From the NCBI GenBank assembly GCA_964522105.1, contig CAZFVA010000005.1, positions 62,001 to 126,000 of the forward strand: 64,000 bases of DNA, given 5' to 3'. This document shows, piece by piece, positions 52,812 through 61,438 of the stretch. The notes beneath the pieces are model-generated. The model was given only the letters and a program-made list of their open reading frames with translations, ran no database searches and was not told the DNA's origin. The translations under genes were made by a program, and so were the position numbers. Source of the stretch: JAGOFO01 sp964522105. GTDB taxonomy: Bacteria; Myxococcota_A; UBA9042; DTJE01. Positions within the stretch are counted from its first letter, which is position 1, and the number at the start of each line of letters is the position of its first letter.

Positions 52812-53993
52812 ATGGTCATTACCGGCCTGGAAAACCTGCTTGGCGACCCGAAGCGCTTGAATTCATTGAAAGGACTGCGGGTCGGTCTGGTCTGTCACGG
52901 GGCATCGGTTGATCACAGACTTCGCTATTCATTTGACCTGCTGGTTGCGTCCGGAGTGAATCTGCAGTTTATTCTTGTCCCCGAACATGGCCTTTTCGGG
53001 GAAATCCCCTATATGGAAAAGGTCGATGACTGTCGTCTGGGGCATCTTGGCGTCCCTGTTATCAGCCTTTACAAAGACTCTGCCGATGAATTGCGCCCGC
53101 CGCCCGGGCTTCTTGATTCAATTGACGTGCTGCTGTGTGATATCCAGGACGTCGGTTCGCGCTACTACACCTACATCGCTACCATGGCCATGCTGATGGA
53201 AGCGCTGTCGGGCACGGCTGCCAGGATGATTGTGCTGGACCGCCCCAACCCTGTCGGGTGCGCCAGTGTCGAGGGGAACGTTCCAGACGCAGCAGTGAAG
53301 TCTTTTGTAAGCTATATGCCGTTACTGAACAGACACGGCATGACGGCCGGGGAAGCCGCCGTGTACTACAGGAAGCATGCAGGTCTGGATATTGATCTGG
53401 ACGTCGTTCCCTGCATCGGCCTGACGCGTAACATGATGTGGGGCGACACCGGGCTTCCTTTCGTTCCACCCTCGCCCAATATTCCAGACGCGGCCACTGC
53501 GCTTGTATATACCGGCATGTGTCTGTTGGAAGGCACCAATGTGTCGGAAGGTCGCGGGACAGCGTCACCGTTCTTTTTTGCAGGGGCACCATGGGTAAGC
53601 GATCCGTGGCAACTGGTGGCGCAGTTGGATGCCTGTAATCTGGAAGGCGTCAGCTTCAGGCCGGTTCGGTTTACCCCGGCTTTTGACAAATGGGCCGGTC
53701 ATTCGTGCGGTGGTGTTCACATCGTTGTGTCTGACCAGTTGCGGTTCAAGTCGCTTTTGACCGGCATGACGCTGTTTTCCGTGATGGCCCGTATGTGGCC
53801 GGATCAGTTCGCGCTGCGCCGGGATGCCTATGAATTTGTGACTGATATACCTGCCATTGACCTGCTTTTCGGTAACAGGTGGACTGCAGATGCCCTTCTT
53901 GGTGGACGTGACGTCATTGAAATATATGATTCATTTATGCCGTGTCGGGAAGCGTTCCGTGCCGCTATCAGTGATACACTGTTGTACCGGTGA
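52812..53993 (+). CDS. DUF1343/NamZ-like glycoside hydrolase (GH171)
   Basis: 393 residues. The family block FILVPEHGLFGEIPY, DIQDVGSRYYTY, VLDRPNPVG and WGDTGLPFVPPSPNIP is complete. The family member NamZ from Bacillus removes N-acetylmuramic acid from the non-reducing end of muropeptide chains, so a role in cell-wall recycling is expected. No signal peptide is visible at either start (52797 TTG or 52812 ATG), so the enzyme would be cytoplasmic or exported by an unusual route; the ribosome site is weak. It starts a four-gene run with nadD, DUF2520 and a membrane protein. Confidence 0.85.
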   Translation: MVITGLENLLGDPKRLNSLKGLRVGLVCHGASVDHRLRYSFDLLVASGVNLQFILVPEHGLFGEIPYMEKVDDCRLGHLGVPVISLYKDSADELRPPPGLLDSIDVLLCDIQDVGSRYYTYIATMAMLMEALSGTAARMIVLDRPNPVGCASVEGNVPDAAVKSFVSYMPLLNRHGMTAGEAAVYYRKHAGLDIDLDVVPCIGLTRNMMWGDTGLPFVPPSPNIPDAATALVYTGMCLLEGTNVSEGRGTASPFFFAGAPWVSDPWQLVAQLDACNLEGVSFRPVRFTPAFDKWAGHSCGGVHIVVSDQLRFKSLLTGMTLFSVMARMWPDQFALRRDAYEFVTDIPAIDLLFGNRWTADALLGGRDVIEIYDSFMPCREAFRAAISDTLLYR

Positions 53994-54013
53994 TTGGGCC
54001 GACAGGAAACAAG

Positions 54014-54586
54014 ATGACTGCGAAAGCGCCTGAAAGTACAGCAATATTCGGTGGCAGTTTCAATCCGCCGCATTGCAGTCATGTGATGGTGGTTTCCTGG
54101 CTGCTGTCGTGCCCGGGTTGTACCAGAGTAATTGTCGTTCCCTGTTTTAATCACGCGTTTTCCAAAGACCTGGTCCCTTTTGATGACCGTCTCGCCATGT
54201 GCAGGCTTGCCTTCAGCATTTTCGGGAACGCCGTCGAGATTTCAGATATTGAAAAGGCCCTTCCAAGTCCTTCATATACGGTGAATACAGTTACGGCCCT
54301 GGCTGATATGTATCCCGACCGGCACCTGCGTCTTGTAATAGGTTCCGACATTCCGGCCGAGACCGATCGCTGGAAGGAGTTTGATACGATCGAAAGGCTT
54401 GCAAGGCCGGTCGTCATCAACCGCAGTGGCTTTCCGAAGCATTCAGAAGGTCCGGTATTCCCGGAAGTTTCCTCGACAGATATAAGGCACAGACTGGAAT
54501 GCGGGCTTGACTGCCGTGGTCTGGTGCCGACCGGTGTCCTTGAATACATCACAAGAAGGGGCCTTTATGTCGACCGTGGTGTATGA
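54014..54586 (+). CDS. nadD: Nicotinate-nucleotide adenylyltransferase (NadD-like)
   Basis: 190 residues. Nucleotidyltransferase fold with GGSFNPPHCSH (the usual GH replaced by SH at the second His position), SYTVNT and the end motif SSTDIR. NadD couples nicotinate mononucleotide and ATP to NaAD in NAD synthesis. Pyridine specificity is inferred; phosphopantetheine adenylyltransferase is shorter and lacks this pattern. AGGA lies 6 bases before the ATG. The next gene starts 20 bases before its stop. Confidence 0.86.
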   Translation: MTAKAPESTAIFGGSFNPPHCSHVMVVSWLLSCPGCTRVIVVPCFNHAFSKDLVPFDDRLAMCRLAFSIFGNAVEISDIEKALPSPSYTVNTVTALADMYPDRHLRLVIGSDIPAETDRWKEFDTIERLARPVVINRSGFPKHSEGPVFPEVSSTDIRHRLECGLDCRGLVPTGVLEYITRRGLYVDRGV

Positions 54587-55436
54587 CGATTCGGCAGATT
54601 GCGGGGGCGCGGACATTGTTATCTGCGGCCCCGGGCGCGTTGGGACGTCTCTGGTGCTGTCGTTTGTCCCGGCAGGCTTTCGTGTGCAGGTCGTTGACCC
54701 TTACCGCGCCATGAAGTTGACAGGCACGGCGGGTGTACAGGTCGATGTGCGCACAAATACGGCCGACGTCGTTTTGTCAGACCGCCCCGCAGTCTGGATT
54801 GTATGTGTGCCTGATGCCGCCGTTATCAGTGTGGTCTGCAGTCTGTTTGCTTCGCCGTCCGCCTTTCGCGCCGATTTTGACTACTGCGCAGTGGTCTCGG
54901 CCACCTCTGACATTTCGGAAATCACCCGGTGCCCCGGCGTAGTCGCCCCTCGCGTCTGTCGGGCCCATCCACTGTATCCATTTCCACCACCCGAGTCAGC
55001 AACTGCGTTACCCCCCGGTACGCCCTTTGCGGTGGAAAATGCCGCGCCGCCCGTTCTTGAAGTCCTGAAGCGCATCGGTGGCCTTCCGTTTGAACTGGAC
55101 CCGAACAAACGCCATCTTTACCATGCCGCTGCTGTGCTGGTGTCCAACCTTCCTGGCGCCTTGTGGTTTGCTGCAGGTCGTATTCTGGCCGGGTGCGGGG
55201 TACCTTCGGCCGAAGACCACGCCGGTAGAATGTTGTCAGGTCTGGCGGCTTCGATCGCTGTAAGCGGTCACAACGCCCTGCCCGGCCCCGCAGCCCGCGG
55301 GGACATTGAAACTGTTGCCTGCGACCAGCAGGCTCTTGACCGGTACAACAGTGATATTGCCCGGGTTCACCAGATCCTTTCTGAAGTTATTGCTTTCGAG
55401 ATATTTGAACATGGCCGCAGTCGTCGGGACATTTGA
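54567..55436 (+). CDS. Rossmann-like/DUF2520 dehydrogenase-like protein
   Basis: 289 residues. An N-terminal Rossmann domain (VICGPGRVGTSL, about residues 19-30) and a C-terminal helical DUF2520 domain with HPLYPF, DPNKRHLYHAAAVLVSNLPG and GPAARGD. The family is related to pyrroline-5-carboxylate reductase and prephenate dehydrogenase-like enzymes but its substrate is unknown; these proteins often sit near pantothenate or cofactor genes. Overlap with nadD by 20 bases and AAGGGG upstream of the ATG suggest coupled translation. Confidence 0.8.
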   Translation: MSTVVYDDSADCGGADIVICGPGRVGTSLVLSFVPAGFRVQVVDPYRAMKLTGTAGVQVDVRTNTADVVLSDRPAVWIVCVPDAAVISVVCSLFASPSAFRADFDYCAVVSATSDISEITRCPGVVAPRVCRAHPLYPFPPPESATALPPGTPFAVENAAPPVLEVLKRIGGLPFELDPNKRHLYHAAAVLVSNLPGALWFAAGRILAGCGVPSAEDHAGRMLSGLAASIAVSGHNALPGPAARGDIETVACDQQALDRYNSDIARVHQILSEVIAFEIFEHGRSRRDI

Positions 55437-55453
55437 CCCCGGGAGTTTGATAG

Positions 55454-56110
55454 ATGGACAGGACACAGGAAGGCCCGGAAGTGGTGTTGTCTGACGATAC
55501 AGACGGGCCGGATGACCAATTGATTCCGGATGACCAGGTGTCGCTTGATGACACTGACAGGCCGGATGAACTTGCTGGTGATAATGAAACGTCGCTGACG
55601 GACGCCGACGCATCCCGGCCAGGTGACACTATGGCGCCCGCAGGGTTTTTGCCGCGCATGTTCGGTGAAATAGTCGGCCGTCGAAATCCTGTCCTTATCG
55701 CCCTGGTTCTGCTGGTCGCCCTCTTTATTGCAGTTGCGCCGCTTCTTTTCAGGTACCAGCGGAATTCGATGTCGGACGCGCTTGTTGTGTACGATACTGC
55801 CTGCAAACATAAAGCTGCCGGTTCGCTGAAGATGGACTGGATGCGATCTGTGTCAGGGCCTGCCCTGGCCGGCCGCGACGACGCATCTGTCAGAAGCTTC
55901 TTCGAGTCAATCCAGTGCGTCAGCAGAAAAGGCTACAGAACGGCACTGCGTCCCGTGAAGGGCCGCGAGGACGGCCCGAATCGCGCTTTTGTGCTGTCTA
56001 TATTCAAAGGCGGCGACATCATTGAAGTCGAAAAGGCAAAGCTGCCAGTGATAAACGTATTCTTTTCGGTAAAGAATGAACGGTTGCTGATTGATGACTG
56101 GCCGAAGTGA
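55454..56110 (+). CDS. Single-TM protein with acidic N-terminus, unknown
   Basis: 218 residues. The first 60 are very acidic and unstructured (at least 20 Asp/Glu). One membrane segment follows at about 78-98 (VLIALVLLVALFIAVAPLLF) and then a periplasmic part of about 120 residues with no motif I recognise. No signal peptide; orientation is probably N-in. It lies 17 bases after the DUF2520 gene and ends 12 bases before the convergent small secreted gene. It may be a fourth member of the NamZ run. Confidence 0.58.
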   Translation: MDRTQEGPEVVLSDDTDGPDDQLIPDDQVSLDDTDRPDELAGDNETSLTDADASRPGDTMAPAGFLPRMFGEIVGRRNPVLIALVLLVALFIAVAPLLFRYQRNSMSDALVVYDTACKHKAAGSLKMDWMRSVSGPALAGRDDASVRSFFESIQCVSRKGYRTALRPVKGREDGPNRAFVLSIFKGGDIIEVEKAKLPVINVFFSVKNERLLIDDWPK

Positions 56111-56122
56111 AAGAGCCCGTAA

Positions 56123-56380
56123 CTATTTAAACGTGGATTCTTTGGCTGTTTCAAGCATCGGTTCAATAAAGGACTTCTTCAGACGAAGAAGTCTGTCGAA
56201 CTTAACCTTCTGACGGGCATCAGTAAACAACGTCGTCGGCTTCTTGATGTCACCGTCGATCAACTGATCGGAAAAGTCGTAGAACTTCGACTTGACGGCA
56301 CCCGCAGCAAGGGCCGCCGGTGAATAAACGAGCCCGCCGAATGCGGCAGCAGCAACGATTACACAAACAATCTTTTTCAT
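56123..56380 (-). CDS. Small secreted protein, end of the Glt-like cluster
   Basis: 85 residues from an ATG with GGGGTG upstream. The signal peptide ends near ALAAGA. The mature 60 residues contain YDFSDQLIDGDIKKP and SFIEPMLETAKE, resembling short proteins that lie with gliding-motility genes in Myxococcus (CglF/GltF-like) in my recollection. Position next to the TPR lipoprotein supports a link but not a proof. It is basic and has no Cys. It is expected in the periplasm or at the outer membrane. Confidence 0.5.
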   Translation of the reverse strand: MKKIVCVIVAAAAFGGLVYSPAALAAGAVKSKFYDFSDQLIDGDIKKPTTLFTDARQKVKFDRLLRLKKSFIEPMLETAKESTFK

Positions 56381-56454
56381 CTTCAACACCCCAGTTGGGT
56401 TACACAAAAATTCTACGCGTAGCAGGCGCATAAAGCAAACTGCCACATGGACAA

Positions 56455-57999
56455 CTACTCAATAAATGCCGGGGCCGGAATCGGCACGCCCTCGGGCACT
56501 ACTGGAGCCGCTTCTTCCTCGATCGCAGGAACCTGAGTCGGCTGCTCGACCGGGGCCGGTGCGACTACTTCAGGTGCCTTTTCCTCGACTACAGGCGCTG
56601 TTTGCAGACCGGCAGGAACCGGTTCCACAACCGCAGGGGCCTTTTCGACCACCGGCGCTGCTTCCACAGGAGCAGGAGCCGTTTCAACCGGCGGCACAAC
56701 TTCAGTCTTCGGGGTCTCGACCGGCGGCGGGACTTCTTCGATCACCGGGGGCATGATCATTCCGCCGTTCTTCGCCATTTCCTTCAGGACAGGAAGCTTG
56801 CCGCGAATCGGGTCGTTATCCGGGGGATTGGCGACTGCAAGATACTTTTCGTAGTACTCAATGGCCTTATCCAGGTTGTTAAGCTTCGTTTCATAAAGCT
56901 TTGCAATTCTGGTGTAAAGCACAGTCGTCTTCGGAGCGGCCACCAGGGCTTTGTCCCACACCGCGACAGCCTTGTCGGGCTGCTGCATTCCGAGGTAGCA
57001 GGAACCAAGGCCGATCATCGCTTCGACACTGTCGGGAACCAGTTCCAGCGCAGCAATGTACTGTTCCTGAGCAGCCTTGTAGTGAAGGTAGTTCAGGTAG
57101 ATGGCCGAAACGTTCATTCTGGCTTCGTAGTTGTTCGGGTCAATCTCAAGTGCCTTTTCGAATGAAGTGACGCCCATCGGGGTGTCGCCCATCTTCAGAT
57201 AGGTGATGCCGAGGTTGGTCAGGGCTTCAATCGAGTTCGGGTCGAATTTGAGGGCCTTCTGCTCGAACACCCACTTCGCGATCTTCAGTTCGCCGGCCAT
57301 CAGGTTGATAAGGCCGCGGGTATTCAGCGCAACGACGTCGCGGGGCGCCTTCAACAGAACCTTACGGACGAAGTCTTCAGCCGTCTTGCTGTCGCCTTTG
57401 AAAAGCCAGTAAAGGGCCAGCGAGTTGTTGGCGCCAAGGTTTTCAGAGTCTTCGGCGATAATGTCGTCGAATATCTGCTTGGCTTTGACTTCATGCTGGG
57501 TGGCTTCGGTCAGCTTGCCCGCGTCACGCTCTTTCTTGGCCGTGGCCAGCCACACCTTTCCGATGTAGGCGCGTGCATCGAGCTTGTTTGTCGTCTTCGC
57601 GGCGGCAGCTTCGTAAATCTCGATGGCCTTTGCAGGCTGACCGATACGTTCGTAAAGCTGTCCAAGATTGAAATACGATTCAGGGAACGTCGGGTCTTTC
57701 TGAATAGCTGTCTTGAAGGCTTCCTGAGCCCGTGCGTAAGCCGGCGGGAACTGGTGAAGGAACAACACGCCTTCGCCGAACTTGTCCTGAGCTTCTTCAT
57801 TAATGCCATCGACGTACTTGAACACACGCGTAACTATTTCACGGTAGGAAAGGTCTTCTTTCGTAGGAGCCTTTTCCTTCGGGGCGGCCTGAACTGCGCC
57901 GACATTCGTCGTAACCTTCACCTGGGCGGCAGATCCGCCACACCCGGCAACAGCTACGCCCAGAAGCCCGGCGGCCAATATCGAAAGGTGCTTCTTCAT
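56455..57999 (-). CDS. TPR lipoprotein, GltE/AglT-like
   Basis: 514 residues. The signal peptide ends in VAGC (Cys20), so it is a lipoprotein. About 350 residues of TPR units follow (ESYFNLGQLYERIGQPAKAI; DARAYIGKVWLATAK), then a Pro/Glu/Ala/Val-rich tail of about 100 residues (KAPEVVAPAPVEQPT). Myxococcus GltE/AglT is an outer-membrane TPR lipoprotein of about the same size in the gliding machinery. The ATG overlaps the stop of the preceding large TPR gene (ATGA), so both are made together. Family membership in Glt is inferred from order and layout. Confidence 0.68.
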   Translation of the reverse strand: MKKHLSILAAGLLGVAVAGCGGSAAQVKVTTNVGAVQAAPKEKAPTKEDLSYREIVTRVFKYVDGINEEAQDKFGEGVLFLHQFPPAYARAQEAFKTAIQKDPTFPESYFNLGQLYERIGQPAKAIEIYEAAAAKTTNKLDARAYIGKVWLATAKKERDAGKLTEATQHEVKAKQIFDDIIAEDSENLGANNSLALYWLFKGDSKTAEDFVRKVLLKAPRDVVALNTRGLINLMAGELKIAKWVFEQKALKFDPNSIEALTNLGITYLKMGDTPMGVTSFEKALEIDPNNYEARMNVSAIYLNYLHYKAAQEQYIAALELVPDSVEAMIGLGSCYLGMQQPDKAVAVWDKALVAAPKTTVLYTRIAKLYETKLNNLDKAIEYYEKYLAVANPPDNDPIRGKLPVLKEMAKNGGMIMPPVIEEVPPPVETPKTEVVPPVETAPAPVEAAPVVEKAPAVVEPVPAGLQTAPVVEEKAPEVVAPAPVEQPTQVPAIEEEAAPVVPEGVPIPAPAFIE

Positions 58000-60900
58000 T
58001 TGGCGGCCTCCTCAATGTACTTGATCTCGACATCGCCGCGTTTCAGCGAGTTGATGAAGCTGATTGATGTTACTGAATCCTTCATCCGGTTTGAATAAAC
58101 CTGGTCGTCGCCGGAAACCGGGAACGTGTCCTGGTTAACCTTGGCAGCGTACTGGGCACAGGACTTCGAGAAGTCGTTATAGACCTTCTTGTCGTGGGCC
58201 AGATTCAGCGCATTTTCGAACGCGCGAAGGGCCTTGGCTTCAACCGGTGCCGCTATTTCATCAATAACAGCCAGGTACAGAACTTCTGTATCCGGGTCAA
58301 GACCTTCAGGAACCGGAACATTCAGGAGCTGTTCTTTGAATTCGTAGTACAGCAGACCGATCTTGAACAGGGCACCGGCTGACCAGGGGCCTGACTTGAA
58401 ATCAAGAACCTGATTGAACATGGCTTCCGTTGCGATCTGGGATTCTGCTTTGTCGGTCAGTGCTTTCTTCAGCTTGGTCGGGTTCAGGGTTGACGGAATG
58501 GTCAACTTCGCGAAGTCATCGTAGCCGTAGTCAGCCAGCTCGAAAGCTGCCTGGGCTGCGTACTTCTTGGCGTTGCCGATAGCCGTCTGGTCATCACCGA
58601 TAGCGTTGAACTGCTTGATGGCCTGATTGAACATCTTGGTGGCTTCAAGGCGCTTCGCGACCTTACCCGTCTTCTTCAGCATGTCGCCGGATCTTGTCCA
58701 TGCTTCAACTGTAAGATCCATAACCTTGTATTTCTTCAACAGCCACTTCTGATAATGCGCAAAAGCTTTGTTGTAAGAAGCAGCGTCGCCCATAGCCTCG
58801 TAGGCAAGGCCGATGCGGAATGAAACCTTCGGTGTGTCAGCGTGATCCGGGAAAATCGTGGTGAACGTTTCGTAAGCCTTGATGGCGCCGTTGTAGTCGC
58901 CCAGTGCTTCGCGGATAAGACCGGCATTCTGGAAGGCCTCGGCCATCAGACGCTGAATTTCTTCCCAGTTGGCAAGCTTATCCTTGTCTGAATCTGTCGG
59001 CTTCTTCTTGCTCTTGAACTGAGCCATGTTTTCGAACGACTTTGCAGCGTTCTCGAACTCTGTCTGACTTTCCTGAATAGACCCGATCGAGAAAATTGCC
59101 TTCGGGGCGACTTCAGAATCCGGGTATTCCTTTGCAACGCGCTTGTAGGCGTCGATTGCGCGGTCAACGTTGCGCTGATCTTCATAAAGAACTGCGACGT
59201 TATACAGGGCGGCAGAAGCCATTACTTTGTCAGACTTGAACTCTTCGTAAACGCGCATGGCTTCTTTGCCTGCTGCGTCAAACTTGTTTTCCATTGACAG
59301 CACGCGGGCGTTTTCGGTCATTGCGATAGCGACAATCTTGCGAAGCTCGGGTTCCTTCTTAACGGTGAAGTTCTTCGCCTTGATAAGGTTACGGGCCCAC
59401 TCTTCGACCTGCGGCCAGCGGTTCAGTCTCTGGTAGCAATCGAGCAGTGTGAAAACCGCATACGCAGCGTACTTGGAAGTCTTTTCATAATCGAAAAGGA
59501 TCTTCAAACGAACGACTGCTTCTTCGAATTCGCCGTGTTTGTAAAGAACATCAGCGGCCAGGAACATGATTTCAGGAATCGCGCTGCCGCGATCCGGTGT
59601 CTTCTTGCGAACTTCCGGATCCTTAAGCAGTTCCATCAGAAGGGAAACGTACTTGTCAGCCGATTTGACATAGCCAACTTCAAGCGGGTGCAGAGGCGAC
59701 TTGTCGAATTCCCGTTTGGCGTTCTTCGGATCAACCTTGAACGTCTCGAGTTTTCCACTCTTGGTCATTTCCTGCAGCCCGGCTTTGGCCATCAACTTAC
59801 CGTAGCAGTAGATGACGCCGAGGGCAGCGTCTTCCACGTATTCACCCTTCGTATCACGGGCAATAACGGCGTTGTACTGTTCGGTGGCGGCTTCGTAGTC
59901 TTCAAGCTGAACATAAAGAATTTCAGCGTAGTAGAAGTTGACTACATAGGCGCGTTCCCATTCCGAGAACCTGGAAAGATAAACGCGGTACTTGTCGGCG
60001 GCCTTTGCATAGAAGCCTTTGGCTGCCTTTTCTTTCTTTTCTTCTAACTTCTGGGCTTCGCGATGGTAGTAGTTGGCCAGATAGAACACGTACTTTTCGC
60101 CGAGGGTATCAGCTTCCTTCGTGATCTCCTCGTCTTTCTTGTTGGCCGTGTACCAGGTGCCCTTCGGGTCGAAGTAATTCAGGGCTTCCATCGTGACCAG
60201 GTCAAGGTTCTGAAGATCGTTGGTGTTCTGATAAAGGCTCAGGATGATCGTGTAGTACTCGACAACACCTTTTGTCGTTTTTTCACGTTCAATAAAGTGT
60301 CTGAACAGATCGATCGCTTCAATGATCTTTTCCTGACCCACGTACAGGTCAGCAAGGGTCCGCATCTTCACGTAGGCTTCGTCGGTATCAAGGACAGACT
60401 TGAAGTAATCAAGAGCCTGCTGCCAGCCGTTATCAATTTCGGCAAAACAGACGACCAAATCACTTAATGCCTGATTTCTGAAATCGATTACGCCCTTTCC
60501 CTTCTTGCCGGAAACTGCGGCGACGACTTTCTTGAAGCCTTCGATCGCTTTTTCCATTTCTGACAGATTGAAGTACACCCACGACAGTTTGTACTGCGCG
60601 TAGTTGAACATCTGGGCCTTGGGATACTTATTAAGGATGACTTCGTAGTTAACCTGGGCGTAATACAGCTTGTTGGTTTCAAAGTAGTATTCGGCCATTG
60701 CAAGGTGGGCCTGGGGAAGCCACTTGCTTTCAGGATAATTTTTGACCAGGCGGTCGAGGTAGTTAACGCCTTCCTTCTGGAGGGTGACGTTCTTTTTGGC
60801 CTTCCCTTCCTTCATCGCGCCCTTTCCGATGTAGAAAAGGACTTCGTCGAATCTGGAATACTCGGGGAATTCCTTCAGGATGGTCCGGTAGTACTCAAGA

Positions 60901-61367
60901 GACGTAACGTAGTCTTCCTGAGGTTCCGGGGGCATTTCCTTCAGGGTGCCGGCGTCGAACTGCTCGTACGCAGAATCCCACACCTGACGGGCCTTCATGT
61001 ACTGGTAGAAGCTTTCTTCCCAGTATGCTTCGGCCAGCATGTGAATGACCTTGGGCGCGCGCGCCGGGTCTTTGCGGTAATCAGGATTGGACAGCAGCGC
61101 CTTGAGCTTGTCGATCTGAAGCTGGCGTTTCTGTGAAATAAGCGCCATCTTTTCGGCAGCTTCTTCGCCAACCATCAGTTCTGCCTGCTCAAGGGTGAAC
61201 TTACCGCCCTTGACGGCGTCTTTATCTGCAGGAGCTGCAGTCTGCTGTGTCGCAGGTGCCGGATCCGGAGCGGCCTCAATCTGGGCCCTGACCGGAGCAC
61301 TTACGAGCACGGCAAAAGCCATGGCTGAAATTCCCAGCCCGGCGATGGACGTGATATCTCTTCTCAT
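57996..61367 (-). CDS. Large periplasmic TPR protein, GltD/AgmU-like
   Basis: 1123 residues. The start is the ATG after GAGGGACGA, giving a cleavable signal peptide (about 1-28, VLVSAPVRAQ). The mature protein has about 1000 residues of TPR-like helical pairs with high Lys/Glu and Tyr content (LVKNYPESKWLPQAHLAMAE, KAIEGFKKVVAA, AIDAYKRVAKEYPDSEVAPK). No Cys-rich region or membrane segment after the signal. Myxococcus GltD (AgmU) is a TPR protein of about 1200 residues in the periplasm, next to gltE. The order here is the same. A 71-base gap with a hairpin separates it from the preceding TPR gene. Confidence 0.7.
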   Translation of the reverse strand: MRRDITSIAGLGISAMAFAVLVSAPVRAQIEAAPDPAPATQQTAAPADKDAVKGGKFTLEQAELMVGEEAAEKMALISQKRQLQIDKLKALLSNPDYRKDPARAPKVIHMLAEAYWEESFYQYMKARQVWDSAYEQFDAGTLKEMPPEPQEDYVTSLEYYRTILKEFPEYSRFDEVLFYIGKGAMKEGKAKKNVTLQKEGVNYLDRLVKNYPESKWLPQAHLAMAEYYFETNKLYYAQVNYEVILNKYPKAQMFNYAQYKLSWVYFNLSEMEKAIEGFKKVVAAVSGKKGKGVIDFRNQALSDLVVCFAEIDNGWQQALDYFKSVLDTDEAYVKMRTLADLYVGQEKIIEAIDLFRHFIEREKTTKGVVEYYTIILSLYQNTNDLQNLDLVTMEALNYFDPKGTWYTANKKDEEITKEADTLGEKYVFYLANYYHREAQKLEEKKEKAAKGFYAKAADKYRVYLSRFSEWERAYVVNFYYAEILYVQLEDYEAATEQYNAVIARDTKGEYVEDAALGVIYCYGKLMAKAGLQEMTKSGKLETFKVDPKNAKREFDKSPLHPLEVGYVKSADKYVSLLMELLKDPEVRKKTPDRGSAIPEIMFLAADVLYKHGEFEEAVVRLKILFDYEKTSKYAAYAVFTLLDCYQRLNRWPQVEEWARNLIKAKNFTVKKEPELRKIVAIAMTENARVLSMENKFDAAGKEAMRVYEEFKSDKVMASAALYNVAVLYEDQRNVDRAIDAYKRVAKEYPDSEVAPKAIFSIGSIQESQTEFENAAKSFENMAQFKSKKKPTDSDKDKLANWEEIQRLMAEAFQNAGLIREALGDYNGAIKAYETFTTIFPDHADTPKVSFRIGLAYEAMGDAASYNKAFAHYQKWLLKKYKVMDLTVEAWTRSGDMLKKTGKVAKRLEATKMFNQAIKQFNAIGDDQTAIGNAKKYAAQAAFELADYGYDDFAKLTIPSTLNPTKLKKALTDKAESQIATEAMFNQVLDFKSGPWSAGALFKIGLLYYEFKEQLLNVPVPEGLDPDTEVLYLAVIDEIAAPVEAKALRAFENALNLAHDKKVYNDFSKSCAQYAAKVNQDTFPVSGDDQVYSNRMKDSVTSISFINSLKRGDVEIKYIEEAAK

Positions 61368-61405
61368 TCGTCCCTCATCCTTTTCGTTAAAAGGAGTCGT
61401 ACAAA

Positions 61406-61426
61406 TCCGGCAAGAAATATGCCGGA
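61406..61426 (-). other. Intercistronic hairpin between the two large TPR genes
   Basis: TCCGGCA/TGCCGGA stem (61406-61412 with 61420-61426) with a 7-base loop, followed downstream on the minus strand by a second 6-bp stem (CCTTTT/AAAAGG) just before the ribosome site of the GltD-like gene. Possible RNA processing or partial termination; no long T-run. Confidence 0.45.
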
Positions 61427-61438
61427 CCACAAAGGCTT

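Noticed and set aside
56414..56423. Palindrome CTACGCGTAG upstream of the small secreted gene
   Set aside because: A perfect 10-base palindrome without repeats nearby; can occur by chance and no partner site was found.
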